Shown: positions 34,542 to 48,379, counted from the first letter of the stretch. The stretch: 64,000 nucleotides of DNA from Sclerotinia nivalis (GCA_029531795.1 JAPEIS010000013.1:2046001-2110000), one strand, 5' to 3'. Notes: generated by a model from the letters alone, not told the origin. Numbers and translations are program-made.

Positions 34542-36380
34542 CTAAAAGATAGTTTTTTTGCTTCGACTATAAGTATAAAATACAAAAAGGTTTTTATTCT
34601 GTTTGCGAATTTCTTTTTGTGATTGAAAAGAAAAACAAATATCTTCAGATTCTAATAAAACAATAGAACGAAATCTCTTTTGTTGTAAAGCTACTATATA
34701 AAAAATAATCTTGTTTTCAAGATCTTCCTCATCATTGATATCGTTTGAATTAATTTCTTCAACAAAGTTTTGTTTAGATATTTGTATGAAATTAATCGAA
34801 TTATTAAAGGATCCTTGATCTGAATAATCTGAAGAATTATCGAATTTGTTATCTGAAATAATATTATGAAGAGTAATATCTGAATTATAGATATTATTGA
34901 ACTGAAAGGGAATATTTTTAACAATTTTTGGTTTTTTATAACAATTGATACAAACTCGATTTAATTTTCTCAAACTAATTGCATCGGTTTAATTAATACC
35001 AGATTTTTCTGTAGATTAATTTTCTACAACGATATAAGAAAGATTGCTAATAATAATACTTTTAAATAAAATCATAATATAAAGAATTACTTGTTATCAT
35101 ATTGATAAAGGATTTCCAATATATTTAAATTTAAAATACTTATATTTTCTACAATCAAAGTAAAGAGGTTTCTTACTTGAATTGTATTTTTCTATACCAT
35201 TTACAATAAAATGTTTCGAAGTTTTTGGATCCGGTAAATTGGTCTGTCGAATTTGATTAGAGATCTGTTGAAGATCATTATTCTATTCTTATCGATTATT
35301 ATTATTATTGTGATTATTATTTCTTTTTCTATTTTGATTTCGAAAGTTATTGGAATTGTAATTTCTTTTCGAATTATCTTTTTTGAAAATGGATTTCGAT
35401 TTCGATTTCGATTTCGATTTCGATTTCGATTTCGATTTCGATTTCGATTTCGATTTCAATTGTTGAAAAAGAATTTCGAGTTTCTATTCTTTAATAAAAC
35501 TTTTGGATTTGATATTGAATATACTATCTATAAATTCTTTGACGATTTTATTGTTTATAAATGAATCTTGAAACTCTATATTTCTTTTAATGCTTTGAAT
35601 TATATAATAATTTTCGACAAGAGATCGACAAATAGTATTATTGGAAATAGAATGATTGCGAAAAATTGAATCAATTAGTTTTTTGACAAAGTTAAGAATT
35701 AGCTTCTCTTGAACAATTGTATTAATAATATCAAGGTTTTTTTTAGAAATAGGAATATCTTTGAATTCTATATTGTATTGAATATCCTTTACTTATAAAT
35801 AGTATTTCTCAAAGATTTCGTTTTTAGCTTAAACAAACGAATTCATTAAATCTATTACATTCTAAACTATATTTTCATCATTGTAAGAAAGATAATGATT
35901 TAAAAAGGCTTTAATGAAAACGAATTTGTTTTCCTAAATAACTATTTCGGTATCTTCAAAGATAATCTTGAAATCGATATAATTATTTATCCAGATCTAA
36001 ACTTTCCCTTTAAATTTCAACTAAACTATAATGAAAAAAACAAATAGTTTGTAAATTGAATCTCTAATAACTCGTTTGATAATAGTTTTGATTATATTTA
36101 GTTATATAGAACTTGATATATTGTGATAATCAAATTCAAATACTAAATCGATATTGATCTTGTTTCAAAGCTCCTCAGTTTTAGCATCATCGAACATCGA
36201 TATACTTGTGATTTGAAAATTCGAATTGAAAAGATTGAAAAAAGAAAATGAAAGTATAATAGAAAACGAATTGAATTCTTTCAAATAATTCAATAAAAAA
36301 TATATTTCGAGTTTTAAGAATCTTATTCGTAAAGATTCTAAAGGATTGTAAATCGAAAAAAGAAGTTCTTCAATAAGAGA
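34542..36380 (-). pseudogene. C2 gag with zinc knuckle
   Basis: Collinear with C1 gag. Open 34542-34973 contains VCINCYKK and an acidic segment (NDINDEEDLENK). The knuckle near 35110-35170 reads YFDCRKYKYFKFKY (CX2CX4HX4C with first Cys, His and last Cys all Tyr). The Asn-rich linker reads NYNSNNFRNQNRKRNNN. A hexanucleotide expansion lies inside it (35392-35457). Upstream capsid-like part (35600-36380) includes FKIIFEDTEIVI. Leader 36381-36920 is non-coding. Confidence 0.72.
35392..35457 (-). repeat. (GATTTC)11 microsatellite in C2 gag
   Basis: Eleven uninterrupted GATTTC units; C1 has two degenerate units at the same site. In the gag frame set by the flanking Asn-rich linker this encodes alternating Lys-Ser. 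The array is free of point mutations although its surroundings are heavily decayed, so it probably expanded after RIP. Confidence 0.9.
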
Positions 36381-36920
36381 TATATAATATACTCGTTTTT
36401 ATAAATCAAAATTAGAAAGATATCAATAAAAACGAATAACAACTTATCGATATCTGAAATAGATTTCGGAATCGATCTCTAGATTGAATCTTTTATTTCT
36501 CAATTATAAGAAGTATAAATATTTCGAAGATTCGAAATCAAAAGGAAATTTGATATCGAAAAATTAAAAGTTTTGATAAAAAGACAGCGTTAAACTTATT
36601 CCTAAAAATACAATTACTGTACTAGATTAAGATCTCTGAAAAGGGATGTTTTGATACAACAAAGAATCGATATTTTAAACAAATCAAAAGTCGGGGATTC
36701 TATATACAAATTGATAATTCCACGAACAGCGAATCTATACTACGATAGCTCTATTTTGTTTCCTTGAAGTGATCGAATCGTTGAGGTTTTTAATGCCAAT
36801 TAACAATTTTAAAAAGAAAATTCAAAAAATAGTTTTTCGAAAAGAGAATAAAGTATAAATCTGTAAACGAAGAAATACTAATGATATATTAGATATCTAT
36901 AGATCTCTATATAGATCACC

Positions 36921-37053
36921 AGTAAATACATTAGAAACGAATACAAAATGATAAATTGAAATTGCACATTTTTTATTAAATTAGATTGAATTGAAGTGGT
37001 TATATAGACCCTTTTGGAGTCACGTTACCTGCCTCCTTTTTGGTACGGTATCT
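36921..37053 (-). repeat. C2 5' LTR (133 bp)
   Basis: Outer end GAGTCACGTTACCTGCC..GGTACGGTATCT is unmutated. The inner end AGTAAATACATTAGAAACG is decayed relative to the 3' LTR (AGTAAACACGCCGGAAACG). Followed by TSD CCTAT. Confidence 0.93.
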
Positions 37054-37575
37054 CCTATACTGCTAACGATATTAATAGTTGACAAAAGAAATTCTCTATT
37101 TGGAATCAGAATCTTCATAACGCCGAATATTATAACAAAAATTCTGATAATACATCTGCTATTGATAGTGATAACCCTATAGACCTTGATATAATAAAAT
37201 AGAAAGGATAATAACAAAAGGATCAGCAAAATAAGAAAAAGAAGTTTAATTCTACAATTTCTTACAATTATTATAATAGGATCGGCTATCTTCAGATTGA
37301 TTATTATACTATTTATAATATCAATGGTAATCTTTTTTTTTGGTAAACAGATTTCTGTTAATGCTTTTTCCAATTATAATATTATTGCTTTAACTAATCT
37401 GATCTTTGTTTAATATATCATTGCTCTGGTTTTTCGAAGTGCTAATAGATCCAACAATAGTTGTAATAGATTTCGAAAAGGATATATTAGTAATTGAATA
37501 TAAGATCAACAATATTTGAATTAGATATAATGATAAAACTATATCGAATTAGAGAAGGTTGTTTTTATATTTGAT
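37054..37575 (+). pseudogene. BD gag, C-terminal third
   Basis: Contains the knuckle near 37266-37310, YNYYNRIGYLQIDY: every Cys and the His are now Tyr, the most complete loss in the family. The tail keeps CAG where A and E have TAG (GAACAG at 37595-37600), confirming those stops arose from Gln codons. Confidence 0.82.
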
Positions 37576-40500
37576 TCAGTTAAGGAAAATCTTGAACAGG
37601 GAAAAGACTAACTTCTACAAAAAATCGTTTGTAAAGAAATACTAAAAACAAAAAGGTAAATCGAGGAATGGATAGATATAAGTTATTATAGCTCAATTTT
37701 ATAAATAGCAAATCTCTATTTATTAAAATCATTATATTCTTTATATATAAAAACTCTTTTATTATTACAAGTTTTATTGATAATGAATACTTTAGAGAAG
37801 TCTTCATTGATTGTTCTTTTATTATCAAATATAACATTGAAATACAATTCTTACCTTTTCTTTGCAAATTTTGATTTGTCGATGGAAAGATCGTCGACAG
37901 AATTACAGAATATTTTATAATGGAAATCGTTATAGAGGATTATTATAAATATTGATCTTTTTATATTATTCAGTTTTCATTAGAGATACTGTTAATCTTT
38001 GATTTATTGTAATTATAATACTACAATCTTATTATCAATTGAATAGAGATGAATTTAACATTCTTTTCAAATTATTATATTTCCAATTACTCGATATATT
38101 ATAATTCAGAATTAGTTATCGTACTAACGATTTCATCTCCAATTAAGGAATAAGAAAATCTAGCAAAAGTTATTCTATAATAGATTATCGATACTATTGA
38201 ATTTTTAAATAAATTCCTTATTGATTTTGATATAAAAACTAAATATACAGATTATAAATATCGCTTTCCTTATATTAAAGATTGTCCAAAGAATAATACC
38301 AATTCTTTATCTATTCAAATACTTTTTGCTTTTAAAGAAATTCTTTATAAAAAACTTTCTATCGAAAAGATACTAGATGAAAATTATATATTACAATCTA
38401 ATGATTCTTTTGTTGATTTCGAATTTCAGCAAAGTTTGATGTTTGATATAAATCATTATCGAACAAAGTATTATAGGGAATCAAATAATCAGATATAGAT
38501 GATTCTCAATTGTTTATATTCAAAATCGATTTTGAAGATTGCAAATCGACATCGTTTTATTTATAATCCAAAAAACCATTTGCTTTTATTTTTTGTTAAA
38601 GAATTTCTTATATTCGTTTATAAGGATACAAATCCAAATATAGATAATATTCGTTGATTGTAAATTTCTAGCTTTGTTTTGTTCTATTAATAAAATAACG
38701 TTCGGGTTATTTGATTGATATAGAATGAATTGAATATTATACAGAAAACTATTGAACAAAATCATTTACGATAGATTATATTGTTTTTGATATTTATAAA
38801 AGAGAATTTTCGATCGATTTTACAAAAGCAAAGTAATATAATAAAGATGCTTTTTAAAACTTTATTATAATTTTATAATTTTGTATACGATTGTTATAAG
38901 CCGCTTTATTTGCAAAAGATCTTTAAGGTTAATATCGATAAATTTTTAATTGATAAATCTTCTTTTAATGATGATCAAATACAACAAAGGCTTTTTATAT
39001 AATTACAAGATAAACTTTTTGTTTTTCTTTTATATTATATAGATAAATTGTTATTTCGTTGAATCTAGGATTACAAGATTGAATTGATATTTGGTAAAGA
39101 ATTATTTTATTTCAAAAATCGTTTTTTGTTGTTAATAAAGTTGATAATGATATACAAATGGCTCGATAATAATCTCTTCAAAAGGTTTATTCGGGAATCG
39201 AAGTTGTGATATACTTCTCCTTTGTTGTTGACTGTCAAATCTGAAGGGGGGGTCTACATTTGTTAAGATTATCGAAGATTCAATAATATTATTATAAAAA
39301 ATCGCTATCTATTATTCATCGTTTGCGAAATACTAAACGCTTTCTACAATACAAAAATTTATATCAAACTTGATATTATTGCAATATTCAACAAATTATG
39401 AATCGTTGAAAGAGATAAATGAAAAACTATATTCATTATTCATTTTAGTCTTTTTGAATCTTTAGTTATACCTTTCGATTTTTGTAATATATTTATATTG
39501 TTCTAATATTATATTAATTATATACTTTTCGATAAATTGGATAAATATTATATTGTATATCTCGATAATATCTTAATCTATTCCGATAATTTTATAGAGT
39601 ATAAGAAGTATATTCATTAAGTAATTCAAAAATTAATAGATGCTGGATTACAGATTGATATTAACAAATACAAATTCGAAATTACAAAAACAAAGTATCT
39701 GGATCTTATCATTACAATCGAAGATATCGAAATGAATCAAAAAAAGGTTACAATTATTATATCTTGGGAATTGTTTTTGTGTATAAAGGATTTATAACGA
39801 TTTCTTAGCTTTACCAATTTCTATTAATATTTTATACAAGATTTTTTAAAGATTTATCATTCTTTCAATAATCTCTTGCAAAAGAATATTATATAAAATT
39901 GAACTGTAAATCATACAAAAGCTTTTGATACTTTAAAAAGGATTTTCACAACAGTATCAGTTTTGGTATACTTCGATTACAAACGGAAAACTGTTTTGGA
40001 AATCGATATTTCCGATTGAACCTCAAAAAGAATTCTCTCGCAATATAATAATGATAATGTCTTATATCCAATCGCTTATTTTTCATCTAAATATACAATA
40101 ACGAAATACAATTATGAGATTTATGATAAAGAACTATTCGCTATTATCAAAACAATAGAAGAATAACGTTCAGAGTTTTAGAATTCATAAAAGGAATTCG
40201 AGATTTTCATTGATCACAAGAACCTCAAGTATTTTATAATTACAAAGGCTTTCAATCAACAGCAAATACAATAATCCGAATTTCTATCTCAATATAATTT
40301 CTATATAATCTATCAACCAGGAAACAAAACTATTCGATTAGATATACTAAATAGAAAATACAAAGATCGATTATATCATTTTGATTCAAATAATAAACAT
40401 TTAAAAAATCGAAAATGTGTTATCCTTTCCTAAAACTATTTTGATATTAATCTTTATAAGGATTTGATTGGATATATCAATTTGGTATCGATAGAGATAA

Positions 40501-42203
40501 TAGTATTATTCTACAACCAATCAATTGATGTTCTAATCGATACAATGTATATTAGATCCGAGATTGTAGATCAATTCATCTTTGCTCTTAATGATCCATC
40601 GATAATTAAATAATCAAAAAAGCATCGTAAAACTCTTCGAATCACTATATAGGATTATTCGATTCAAAATAATAGAATTTACTATCGGGATAAACTTTAG
40701 ATTCCATTAAACGATAAATTCAAATTCCAAATTATCTATCGGATTCATTCTTTTGATTTTATTGATTATCCTGATCAAACTAAAACAATCGATCTTATCT
40801 TTTGTATATACTGATGATTTAATATGTATTTGGAAATCGCATTCTATATAAAGATCTACGAACTTTGTATTTATACCAAATCGTTTAAATCGATATCTCT
40901 CGGATTTTTGAAACCGCTATTTGTCCTTTTTTATGTATAATCTGATATCTTTATCGATTATATTATATTGTTTTCAGATTGTATTCATTATAATTCTATT
41001 TATAAATATATCTTGGTAATAATTTGTAGATTAATTAAAATAAGATATTTCATTGTTATATATATACTAATAATAAAAAAACTAATCGATACTTTCATCA
41101 ATTGTATTTATATGCTTCATAGATTTTCAAACAATATCATTTTCGATCGAAGAATGCAATTCGTATCAGGATTCTGATTACAACTCTCAAAACGGTTGGA
41201 AATTACCTTAAAGCATTTTTCAGTTTTTCATTTTCAAATAGATAATCAGATTAAATATATTAATTCAATTCTGAAATAGTATTTACAAGCTTTTGTTAAC
41301 TATCATCAAAACGATTAATTGGATTAACTACCCTTAACCGAATTTGCATTTAATAATGTAGTTTCTGAAACAATTAATTGTTTGTTTTTCTTTGCCAATT
41401 ATAACTTTAATTTACACTTAAATATTGAACCTAATAAACCTTATCTGTCAAATATAACTCTAATACAAAAACAAGAATTCTTTAAAGGAAATCAGACTAT
41501 AGATCATATAGAACATATCTTGAAATAACTTCGCACTTTTGTATAGCAAATAGTTATTATTTATAAGGACTATATTAACTATCATCGCTTTGATTCACTT
41601 TATTATATAATCGATCAAAAAGTTTACATCAATACCAAGAATATGAAGATCTTATATAAAACAAAAAAGCTAAATGATAAATGGATCGGTTCTTACAAGA
41701 TTATTAAAATTTATTTTCATATTTATCTTATTCAATTACCTAAAAACGTTAAAATCTTTCTTATTTTTTATCATTCTCTTTTACTTTCAATCTATACTAA
41801 TCCTCACTTCCCGGCTCAAGCAATAATTAACGAATCAGAATCCTTGACTATACAGGATAGGGTTTTGAAACAAAACAACGATAAGAATAAATCTATTCAA
41901 AAATGGATATTTGAAGGAGTTCTAGATAATCACAATAAGGATAGTTATTATTATTTGATCAAATGAAGATACTATATACCAATTTGACAATTAGCTAATG
42001 ATTTAAAGAATAATAAAAAGGTTCTTATCGAATATCATCGCCTTCATTTAAAGAAGTCAGGATCGTTATCTTAGGTCCTAAAGTACTCCGACACTGCTAT
42101 ATTGCAACCAGAATCATAGAATTTGCAATCGAAGTTATACAGTGCGATTGCTACACTTACTCTACAAAGATCCATTTGTATTAAGATTGTTTGTTTCGCC
42201 TAA
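37560..42203 (+). pseudogene. BD pol (PR-RT-RNase H-INT-chromodomain)
   Basis: Collinear with A pol and ending at the same TAA (42201-42203). Protease box FIDNEYF replaces LIDSGCS. RT active site YLDNILIYSD (about 39560). Integrase core ILIDYI-like then NIIFDRRMQFVSGF. Chromodomain about 41880-42060 (WIFEGVLDN, YYYLIK). It is the most mutated full pol of the family, with stops every few dozen codons. Confidence 0.88.
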
Positions 42204-42381
42204 AAGCATATTACATATTATTACAATAGAAAATATAGCATTTAGATTATCATACATTGAAAGATATCATACTTTTTTGTTCAGAAACCTAATTGAGGAA
42301 AGGGATCTATATTTTTTCTTTATTTTTCTTTATTTTTTAATACCCATTTGAAATCAAATAGATTTCTTGAAGAGAAAGTAT

Positions 42382-42544
42382 TGTTATGGGTTTATCTCCC
42401 TTCATTTGTATATAATTATATATACTTTAAGTATATATATATATATTCACTTCTATATAATCAGGTCACCTTCTTGATCTTCTTCCTCTCCTCGTAGTAC
42501 AACTATAGATCAACTCTATATATACCTTTTCCCTCACTGTGATA
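42382..42544 (+). repeat. BD 3' LTR (163 bp)
   Basis: Inner part strongly C-to-T and G-to-A mutated (the U3 palindrome is erased to TA repeats). The outer 60 bp are well preserved. The self-primer copy here is the unmutated GTAGTACAA. Confidence 0.95.
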
Positions 42545-44568
42545 ATATTAGTATCTTTAAAAATACCTTTCGAATACAAAGAATATAAATAGGCTTTTTC
42601 TGAAGATGAGAACAGTTTGTTTCCTGATCATCATCCAATGGAACATCGCATTGATCTCGAACCTGGAACTATTTTATTTTGGGGATCAATATATGCTTTA
42701 TCAAAATAAGAACTAATTGTTTTACAACAATACCTTAACGAATATCAAAAGAAAGATTGGATCCGCTGTTCAATTAGCTTTGTTAGTGTATCAATTATAT
42801 TTGTACCAAAGAAAGATAATGGTTATCGATTATGTATTGATTATTGTGGTTTTAATAAAATTACGAAAAAGGATTATATACTTTTATTTTTAATTAGCGA
42901 ATTTTTAGATCGTTTAAAACAAAAAATCTTTTTCACAAAACTCGATTTGAAAGATATTTATTATTGAATATATATATAAGAAGGCAATGAATAAAAGACA
43001 GCTTTTCATATTCGATATAATCAATTTGAATATCTAATCATGCTTTTTGGTTTAACGAATGCTTTTACGACTTTTCAAACTTATATTAATCAAGTACTCA
43101 TTAGTTTTACAAATAACATTTGTATTATATATTTAGACAATATTCTCATTTATTCTAAGGACAAGGAAACATATACCGTCGACATTCGTAAGGTTCTCGT
43201 TAAATTGATTAAATATAAACTTTATACAAAATTGAAGAAATGTGTATTTTATATATATGAAGTCGAATTCTTAGGTTTTATTGTATCAGGAAAAGGCGTT
43301 ACTATGGAACTAAGCCGAATTCAAACAATTATAAAGTGATCTGAACCAAAATCATTCTGTGATGTTCAAGTTTTCCTAGGTTTTGCAAACTTTTATTATC
43401 GATTTATTGTTGGATATTCATGAGTAGCCTATAGTTTAATTGATTTATTAAAAGATATTAAAAAAGGAAAAGTTATATTAAAATTTAAATAGATTAAGGA
43501 GGCTTAGGAAGCTTTTGATAATTTAAAAAAAGCATTCATTATTGTATCAATACTCAGATATTTTGAATCAGCATTTCGAATCTTATTCGAAATAGATGCT
43601 TCTGGATTTGTTTTAGGATATATACTTTCTTAATTGTTTTTTGAGGATTTAAATGATCTTATTGCTTCTCGATAGCATTCTGTTATCTTTTATTCAAGAA
43701 AACTCATTTCAGTTGAGTAAAGATATTTTATATATAATCAAAAACTTTTAGCTATTTATATAGCTTTCGTTCAATAGCAGTATTATATCGCAAATAGTTA
43801 ATATACAATTATAATCAAAATGGATTATAATAATCTTTAATATTTTATGAAAACAAAGTAATTTAATGAACAACAAGTATAATAGACTGAAGTTTTAGTT
43901 GTTTATGATTTTATAATCACATATAGACCCGGAAAATTGAATTCCGTTGATAATCCATCAAGAAGATTCGATTATATCGAAGATGTAAATAAAATCAATG
44001 AAATATTGTTTACATTATAAAACAAATTAAAGAATATCGTAATTATTACTATACTTTTTTATTTGTCTATAATGGAAACAGAATTCCTGAGAAATATAAT
44101 AAGCTTTTTTCAAAGAGATGAGTATAGTTTGCTCTTTTATAATTTAGAAAGGTTATTAATGATAATTGATTACAAATAATTGTTATTACATTGGTTGGTT
44201 TGTATATTGATAGTTGACAAACAACATTCGAATTTATATCTGAATTAATAAGAAATACTTTGTTGTAGTTTCAAAAGAATAACAATTTTACAAAAAATAA
44301 AGAGTATCTGAAATTTAGAAATGATTCTATTGAAGACGTTATACTTTGGTAAATCGATACCAATAATTTGTTCAAGTATAATAAATGTATCTTTGTATTA
44401 TTAGATAATATTATAAAAACAGAAATCTTATAGATTTATTATAATGATCTTATAGAAGATCATTGAGGTATTAAGAAAATATAGGAAATCTTGAAAAGCA
44501 AATATTTCTGGTATAATATAATAAAAGATATAAAAAGGTATATATAGATATATACTATTTATTAATAA
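42545..44568 (+). pseudogene. Element J, segment 2: RT, RNase H, integrase zinc finger
   Basis: Continues J pol after BD. IPFEYKEYK, then SEDENSLFPDHHPMEHRIDL and EPGTILFWGSIYALSK are textbook gypsy RT N-terminus. KKDNGYRLCIDYCGFNKIT follows. The open part 43040-43339 has LFGLTNAFTTFQTYINQVL and the active site YLDNILIYSKD (Asp to Asn). RNase H: EIDASGFVLG and YNQKLLAIYIAF. The integrase finger EDH*GI..YFWYNIIKDIKRYI..YTIY has both Cys as Tyr. At 44564-44568 AATAA marks insertion of G; the core resumes at 50365. Confidence 0.9.
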
Positions 44569-44806
44569 TATCACGGAGGCAGCAGATAGGATAATAGAAA
44601 TCACTTTTATTGATAAGATGTAGCTCGAAGAGCTACGTTTTTATAGAAGGAACGTTTCCTTTAAATATATTTGTGTATGTTAGGGCTTCGAGCCCTAGTG
44701 TTTTTATAGGGTATGATCATTGAATATGCTCCGTTTGGTGTTGGATCGGATAGGTAGAGTTTACTAAAGGGATTGATTCAATTGTCTGGTTTTGATTCTG
44801 TAATAA
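44569..44806 (-). repeat. Element G 3' LTR (238 bp)
   Basis: Outer end TATCACGGAGGCAGCAG is preserved, inner end TTCTGTAATA is mutated (partner: CCCGTGACA). Contains two hairpins: GTAGCTCGAAGAGCTAC (44620-44636) and TAGGGCTTCGAGCCCTA (44691-44707). Confidence 0.93.
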
Positions 44807-46440
44807 TACTTTTTTCTTTAAGGTTGAATTTTGTTGAAATAATTATAAAGATTAGGTTTATTCAGATACTTTCAATAGTAATTCTGGATTAGTTTTCGAA
44901 TGTTGTTTAGGTAATTAGTAGATTCTTCGATCGGTTTGTTGTAATTGATTTATCGGATAGTATATTTCAGATGGGGGTTATTGCAATTGTAATATTTCTA
45001 ATGGGAATTCAGAATTTCTTTTATTTCGAATTATTTGATTTTTTCGATTTCAATAAGAGAAGAAAGCGGATTGTATTGATTAGGGATAGAATCGTTATAA
45101 GTAGGGTATAATAAGTTCATATGGAATATAAAATAATTTTTCATCAAAATAAATAGTTAGAATTTATAAATGTATATGTTTATAATTCATAGAATCCGAA
45201 ATAGGTTTAGATTCTTTCAATTTAGTTTCTTTTGGGGTTTTAGGGTCTTGATGTTTTTGGTATTCAATTAAACCAGATCATCAAAATTGTAATAATGGGT
45301 AGGAATATGATGGGTATTGGTATTTTTTGTATAGCAAGTTTGGTTAACAATCAATTCGGTTTTCAGATGTTTAATAATCAGGGATATTTTCTTGATAAAC
45401 TTTTCGGTATTCTGGATGCTAGGGTAGTTAATGATAATAAATGGTTCAAATCTTATATATAGATGATAATTGTAATTTGCAAAGAACAAAATTAGATGGG
45501 AACTTTTAGATCAAACAAAATTGATTGAAAATTCAATAATCGATAATTATTCGGATCAATTGTTTTGTAAATATAAGATATATAATTGAAGATATTATTC
45601 GAGTATAGTATTTGCTTTTTCAGTTTGTTTATCGATTTCCGAATAGTAGGTTATCGATAGTTTCGATATTGTATTCAGGTGTTTATAGATATGTTTCTAA
45701 AAATCAGATATGAATTGAATATTACGATCGGATATAATTGTCGATAGTAGGTTATACAACTTTTAGATATACTTCAAGAACAAATGGACTACTTTTTTGG
45801 AATTACAAATACTATAACAAAATAGGAAATACTTTATCTTAGTTAATTGATTGATTATTATGAATATTGTATTGTAATCAAAACTTTTTGGAAAATGTGT
45901 TATGAAATCGATCGATATATCCCTTTACATTTGTTGAAGGATCGAGAGTAGATGAAGGATACTTTTTTGTTCTTTATGATTTGGTACTGTTTGATGGTAG
46001 TTATGATAATTATATACCCAACAATTGATATAGTTATAATATCCAGGTCAATAGTAATTTCGGGATAGAAGTTCGAAGGTATAAATACAATGTGGATGAT
46101 CTGTGATAGAGAAATCGTGGATTAGACGAAGCAGTTCAGTTTTCAGGTTATCGTAATTAGGAATGAAAAGTTTTCTGCGATAATACAGTAGGGTATTATT
46201 CTCGGTGTATTCGGATAGAATAATATAGAGATATTTGGATACTTTTTTTATCAAGATCTTCAGAATAGATATAGGTATAGAGTTGGATATATATATTTCA
46301 GCAAATAGAGTTTTCAATTCCTTTAATGATTCGAATAGTAAATCGGGGATTACAATGGGTATTGAAGATTGATCAAATGGAACAATAAAAGCGAATAGTA
46401 GTTCAGGGATCGGTAGAGCTTTGGGGATAAGCAAAGTATC
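44807..46440 (-). pseudogene. Element G integrase and chromodomain
   Basis: Open 46048-46434 ends with LIHDFSITDHPH..TFELLSRNYY, the HHCC finger; the next residues after a stop give WPGYYNYI. The core shows DISIDFITHFPKS, TIISDRNIQFISDF and IDKQTEKANTILEQYL (D,D,E all kept). Then LV*LNTKNIKTLKP, a GPY/F-type region. About 44880-45070 contains FEIKEILNSH, LKYTIR*INYNKPIEEST and RKLIQNYY, a chromodomain whose conserved Trp is a stop. Frames change several times. Confidence 0.85.
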
Positions 46441-46619
46441 AAAAGTAAATAAGGAGCTAAGGATGGATAGGATAGATCTGGGAGTTGAACGAACTAAATC
46501 AGATTCTTTTAATGATCAATAGAATTGATTATAGGTAATGATTGCAAAACGAATTTTTTTCTTTGGGGAATTTATTAGATTAGATGAGATAAGTATAAAT
46601 AAAACAAATATGGAAATAG

Positions 46620-48050
46620 AAATGAATATAGAGAATAAAACAAAATCAAGGTTTTCTAATTTCAAAATTGTTTAGTTTTGATATAAAAGATGTTTATCTT
46701 CTTTTTTAGATAGGTTTTCTAATCTTCTAATTAGAATATCAAATTTAGTTTTTTGTTTATTTGATCGATAAATAATTTTGAAATTGAATCGAAATAGAAA
46801 TTCAGATTAATGGGTTTGATAGTAATTCAATAATTTAATAATTGTAAAATACTTCAAATTCTTGTAATTTGTAATTATTTGGATTGGAGATAATGTTTTC
46901 TTTAATTCTAAATATTATTCTTCGAAGTATCGAATAATGGTTAATAATTTTTTGTTATAAATCTTGTAATTATATTCGATAATCGAATGCTTTTTCGAGA
47001 AATATATAATAGGTTTCAGGATTTCTATATTGTTATATTGGGATAGTATTTCAGTAAATACGAAATCGGATATATTGGTCTTTACAATTATATTTTTTTC
47101 CCAATCGAAAGTGATTAGGATTAATATTTTAATAAATACTATCTTTAAAATGAAAAAAGCTTTTGTATAAATAGAATTTCAAACAAATAGAATATTTTTT
47201 TGGGTTAGATTAATTAGTGGATGTATAATAAACGAAAAACTACAAATAAATCGTTAATAGAAATTACTAAATCTAATAAATATTTGTATATTTGTTAGAT
47301 AGATTGGAATCTTTTATTCAACAATCGTTTTGATTTTTGTGGGATTTATTCGGATACCTTTTTGGTTTACAATAAAGTTTAGGAATTTGGTTTCAAATTT
47401 CAAGAAATTATATTTCTTTAGATTTGTATATAGATTAATCTTCTTTAGGGTTTCTAGGATCTTTTGAATATGAGTGATATATTTAGAGTAGGTTTTATTG
47501 TAGATTAGAATATTATTTAGATAAGTAGTATAGAATATATCTAAATATTCTTATAGAATATTATTGATAAAATGCTGAAATGTAATAGGTGTATTAATCA
47601 ATCTAAAGAGTATGATCAGGGTTTCAAATAGATCGAAATAGATATAGAAAACAATTAAATGTTTTTGTTTTTTTTTTATTTTTATATTATTGAATGTAGA
47701 AATAATATCGATTTTTGTAAAGAATTTTATTCTTTTCAGGTTGTTCAAAGATTCTTTGATAAATGGTAGCGGGTAGTAATCTTTCGTTAATAGATTATTC
47801 AAAATTCGGTAGTTGATATAGAATTATAATCTTCTATTAGATTTCTTGATAAATAGAATAAATGAAATCGAAACAAACAAATTCGGATAAATAAACTTTT
47901 TTTGAAGGTTCTTAAATAGTTAATCTTTTAGAGTAATAAATTTATTTCGGGATATAGAATAAAAAGTTTCAAATAATAATTTGGTTTTCTTTTTTAGATA
48001 GATATTATAATTGTATAATTAATGCGGGGGATAGTTTGTTGATATTTCGC
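46620..48050 (-). pseudogene. Element G reverse transcriptase and RNase H
   Basis: Open 47551-47802: [36 protein letters not shown] and LFRLINTPITFQHFINNIL, the fingers and palm of gypsy RT. The active site reads TTYLNNILIYN, so YLDD became YLNN with both Asp lost. RNase H: VKTNISDFVFTEIL (for TDAS) and NYKIYNKKLLTIIRYFEE. Fully inactivated. Confidence 0.87.
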
Positions 48051-48379
48051 AAAAAGAATATATCGATCCAGGATCGGAATTCTTTAGATAAATTAAATAG
48101 GATAGAATCTTTTCTTTGGGATAGAATATCATCAATTAGATCTATAATAATCTAGAATATCTTATAATTATAATAAATGTATATTGTATAAGTTCTTATT
48201 GATATAAATATAATATTCTTGTTTTGAAGGGTATCCGGACGGAAAGGTAGGTATACTGAACAGGCTTTCTTTGGGATGTCCTGTAATATTTTCATATAGA
48301 ATAATTGCAATAAAGTATTATAGAATTTTCGATAGAATTTGTTATCAAATTAGAATATATTAAATGTAAATTCGATATA

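Larger units (their letters stand above)
21469..37053 (-). mobile_element. Complete Ty3/gypsy element C2 carrying E and F
   Basis: Minus-strand element between two 133-bp LTRs, TSD CCTAT (21464-21468 and 37054-37058), inserted in BD gag. It holds nested element E (22879-29629) and solo LTR F (30187-30332). Domain order in element sense is gag, zinc knuckle, protease-like, RT, RNase H, integrase, GPY/F-like module, which defines gypsy rather than copia. No chromodomain was recognised. Without E, F and their duplicated sites it is about 8.7 kb. Confidence 0.95.
37054..42544 (+). mobile_element. Element BD, segment 3 (gag end, pol, 3' LTR)
   Basis: Resumes A-family gag exactly where segment 2 stopped (A position about 10674), runs through pol, and ends with a 163-bp LTR and TSD ATATT (42545-42549), matching ATATT before 7591. 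BD is therefore one element spread over 35 kb. Confidence 0.95.

Noticed and set aside
34694..34924. 76-codon Ile-rich minus ORF
   Set aside because: Overlaps the C2 gag reading in another frame and is low-complexity Ile/Leu sequence caused by A+T richness.
35253..35564. Plus-strand ORF with a run of Arg-Phe repeats
   Set aside because: The Arg-Phe run is the complementary reading of the GATTTC microsatellite; the gene is on the minus strand.
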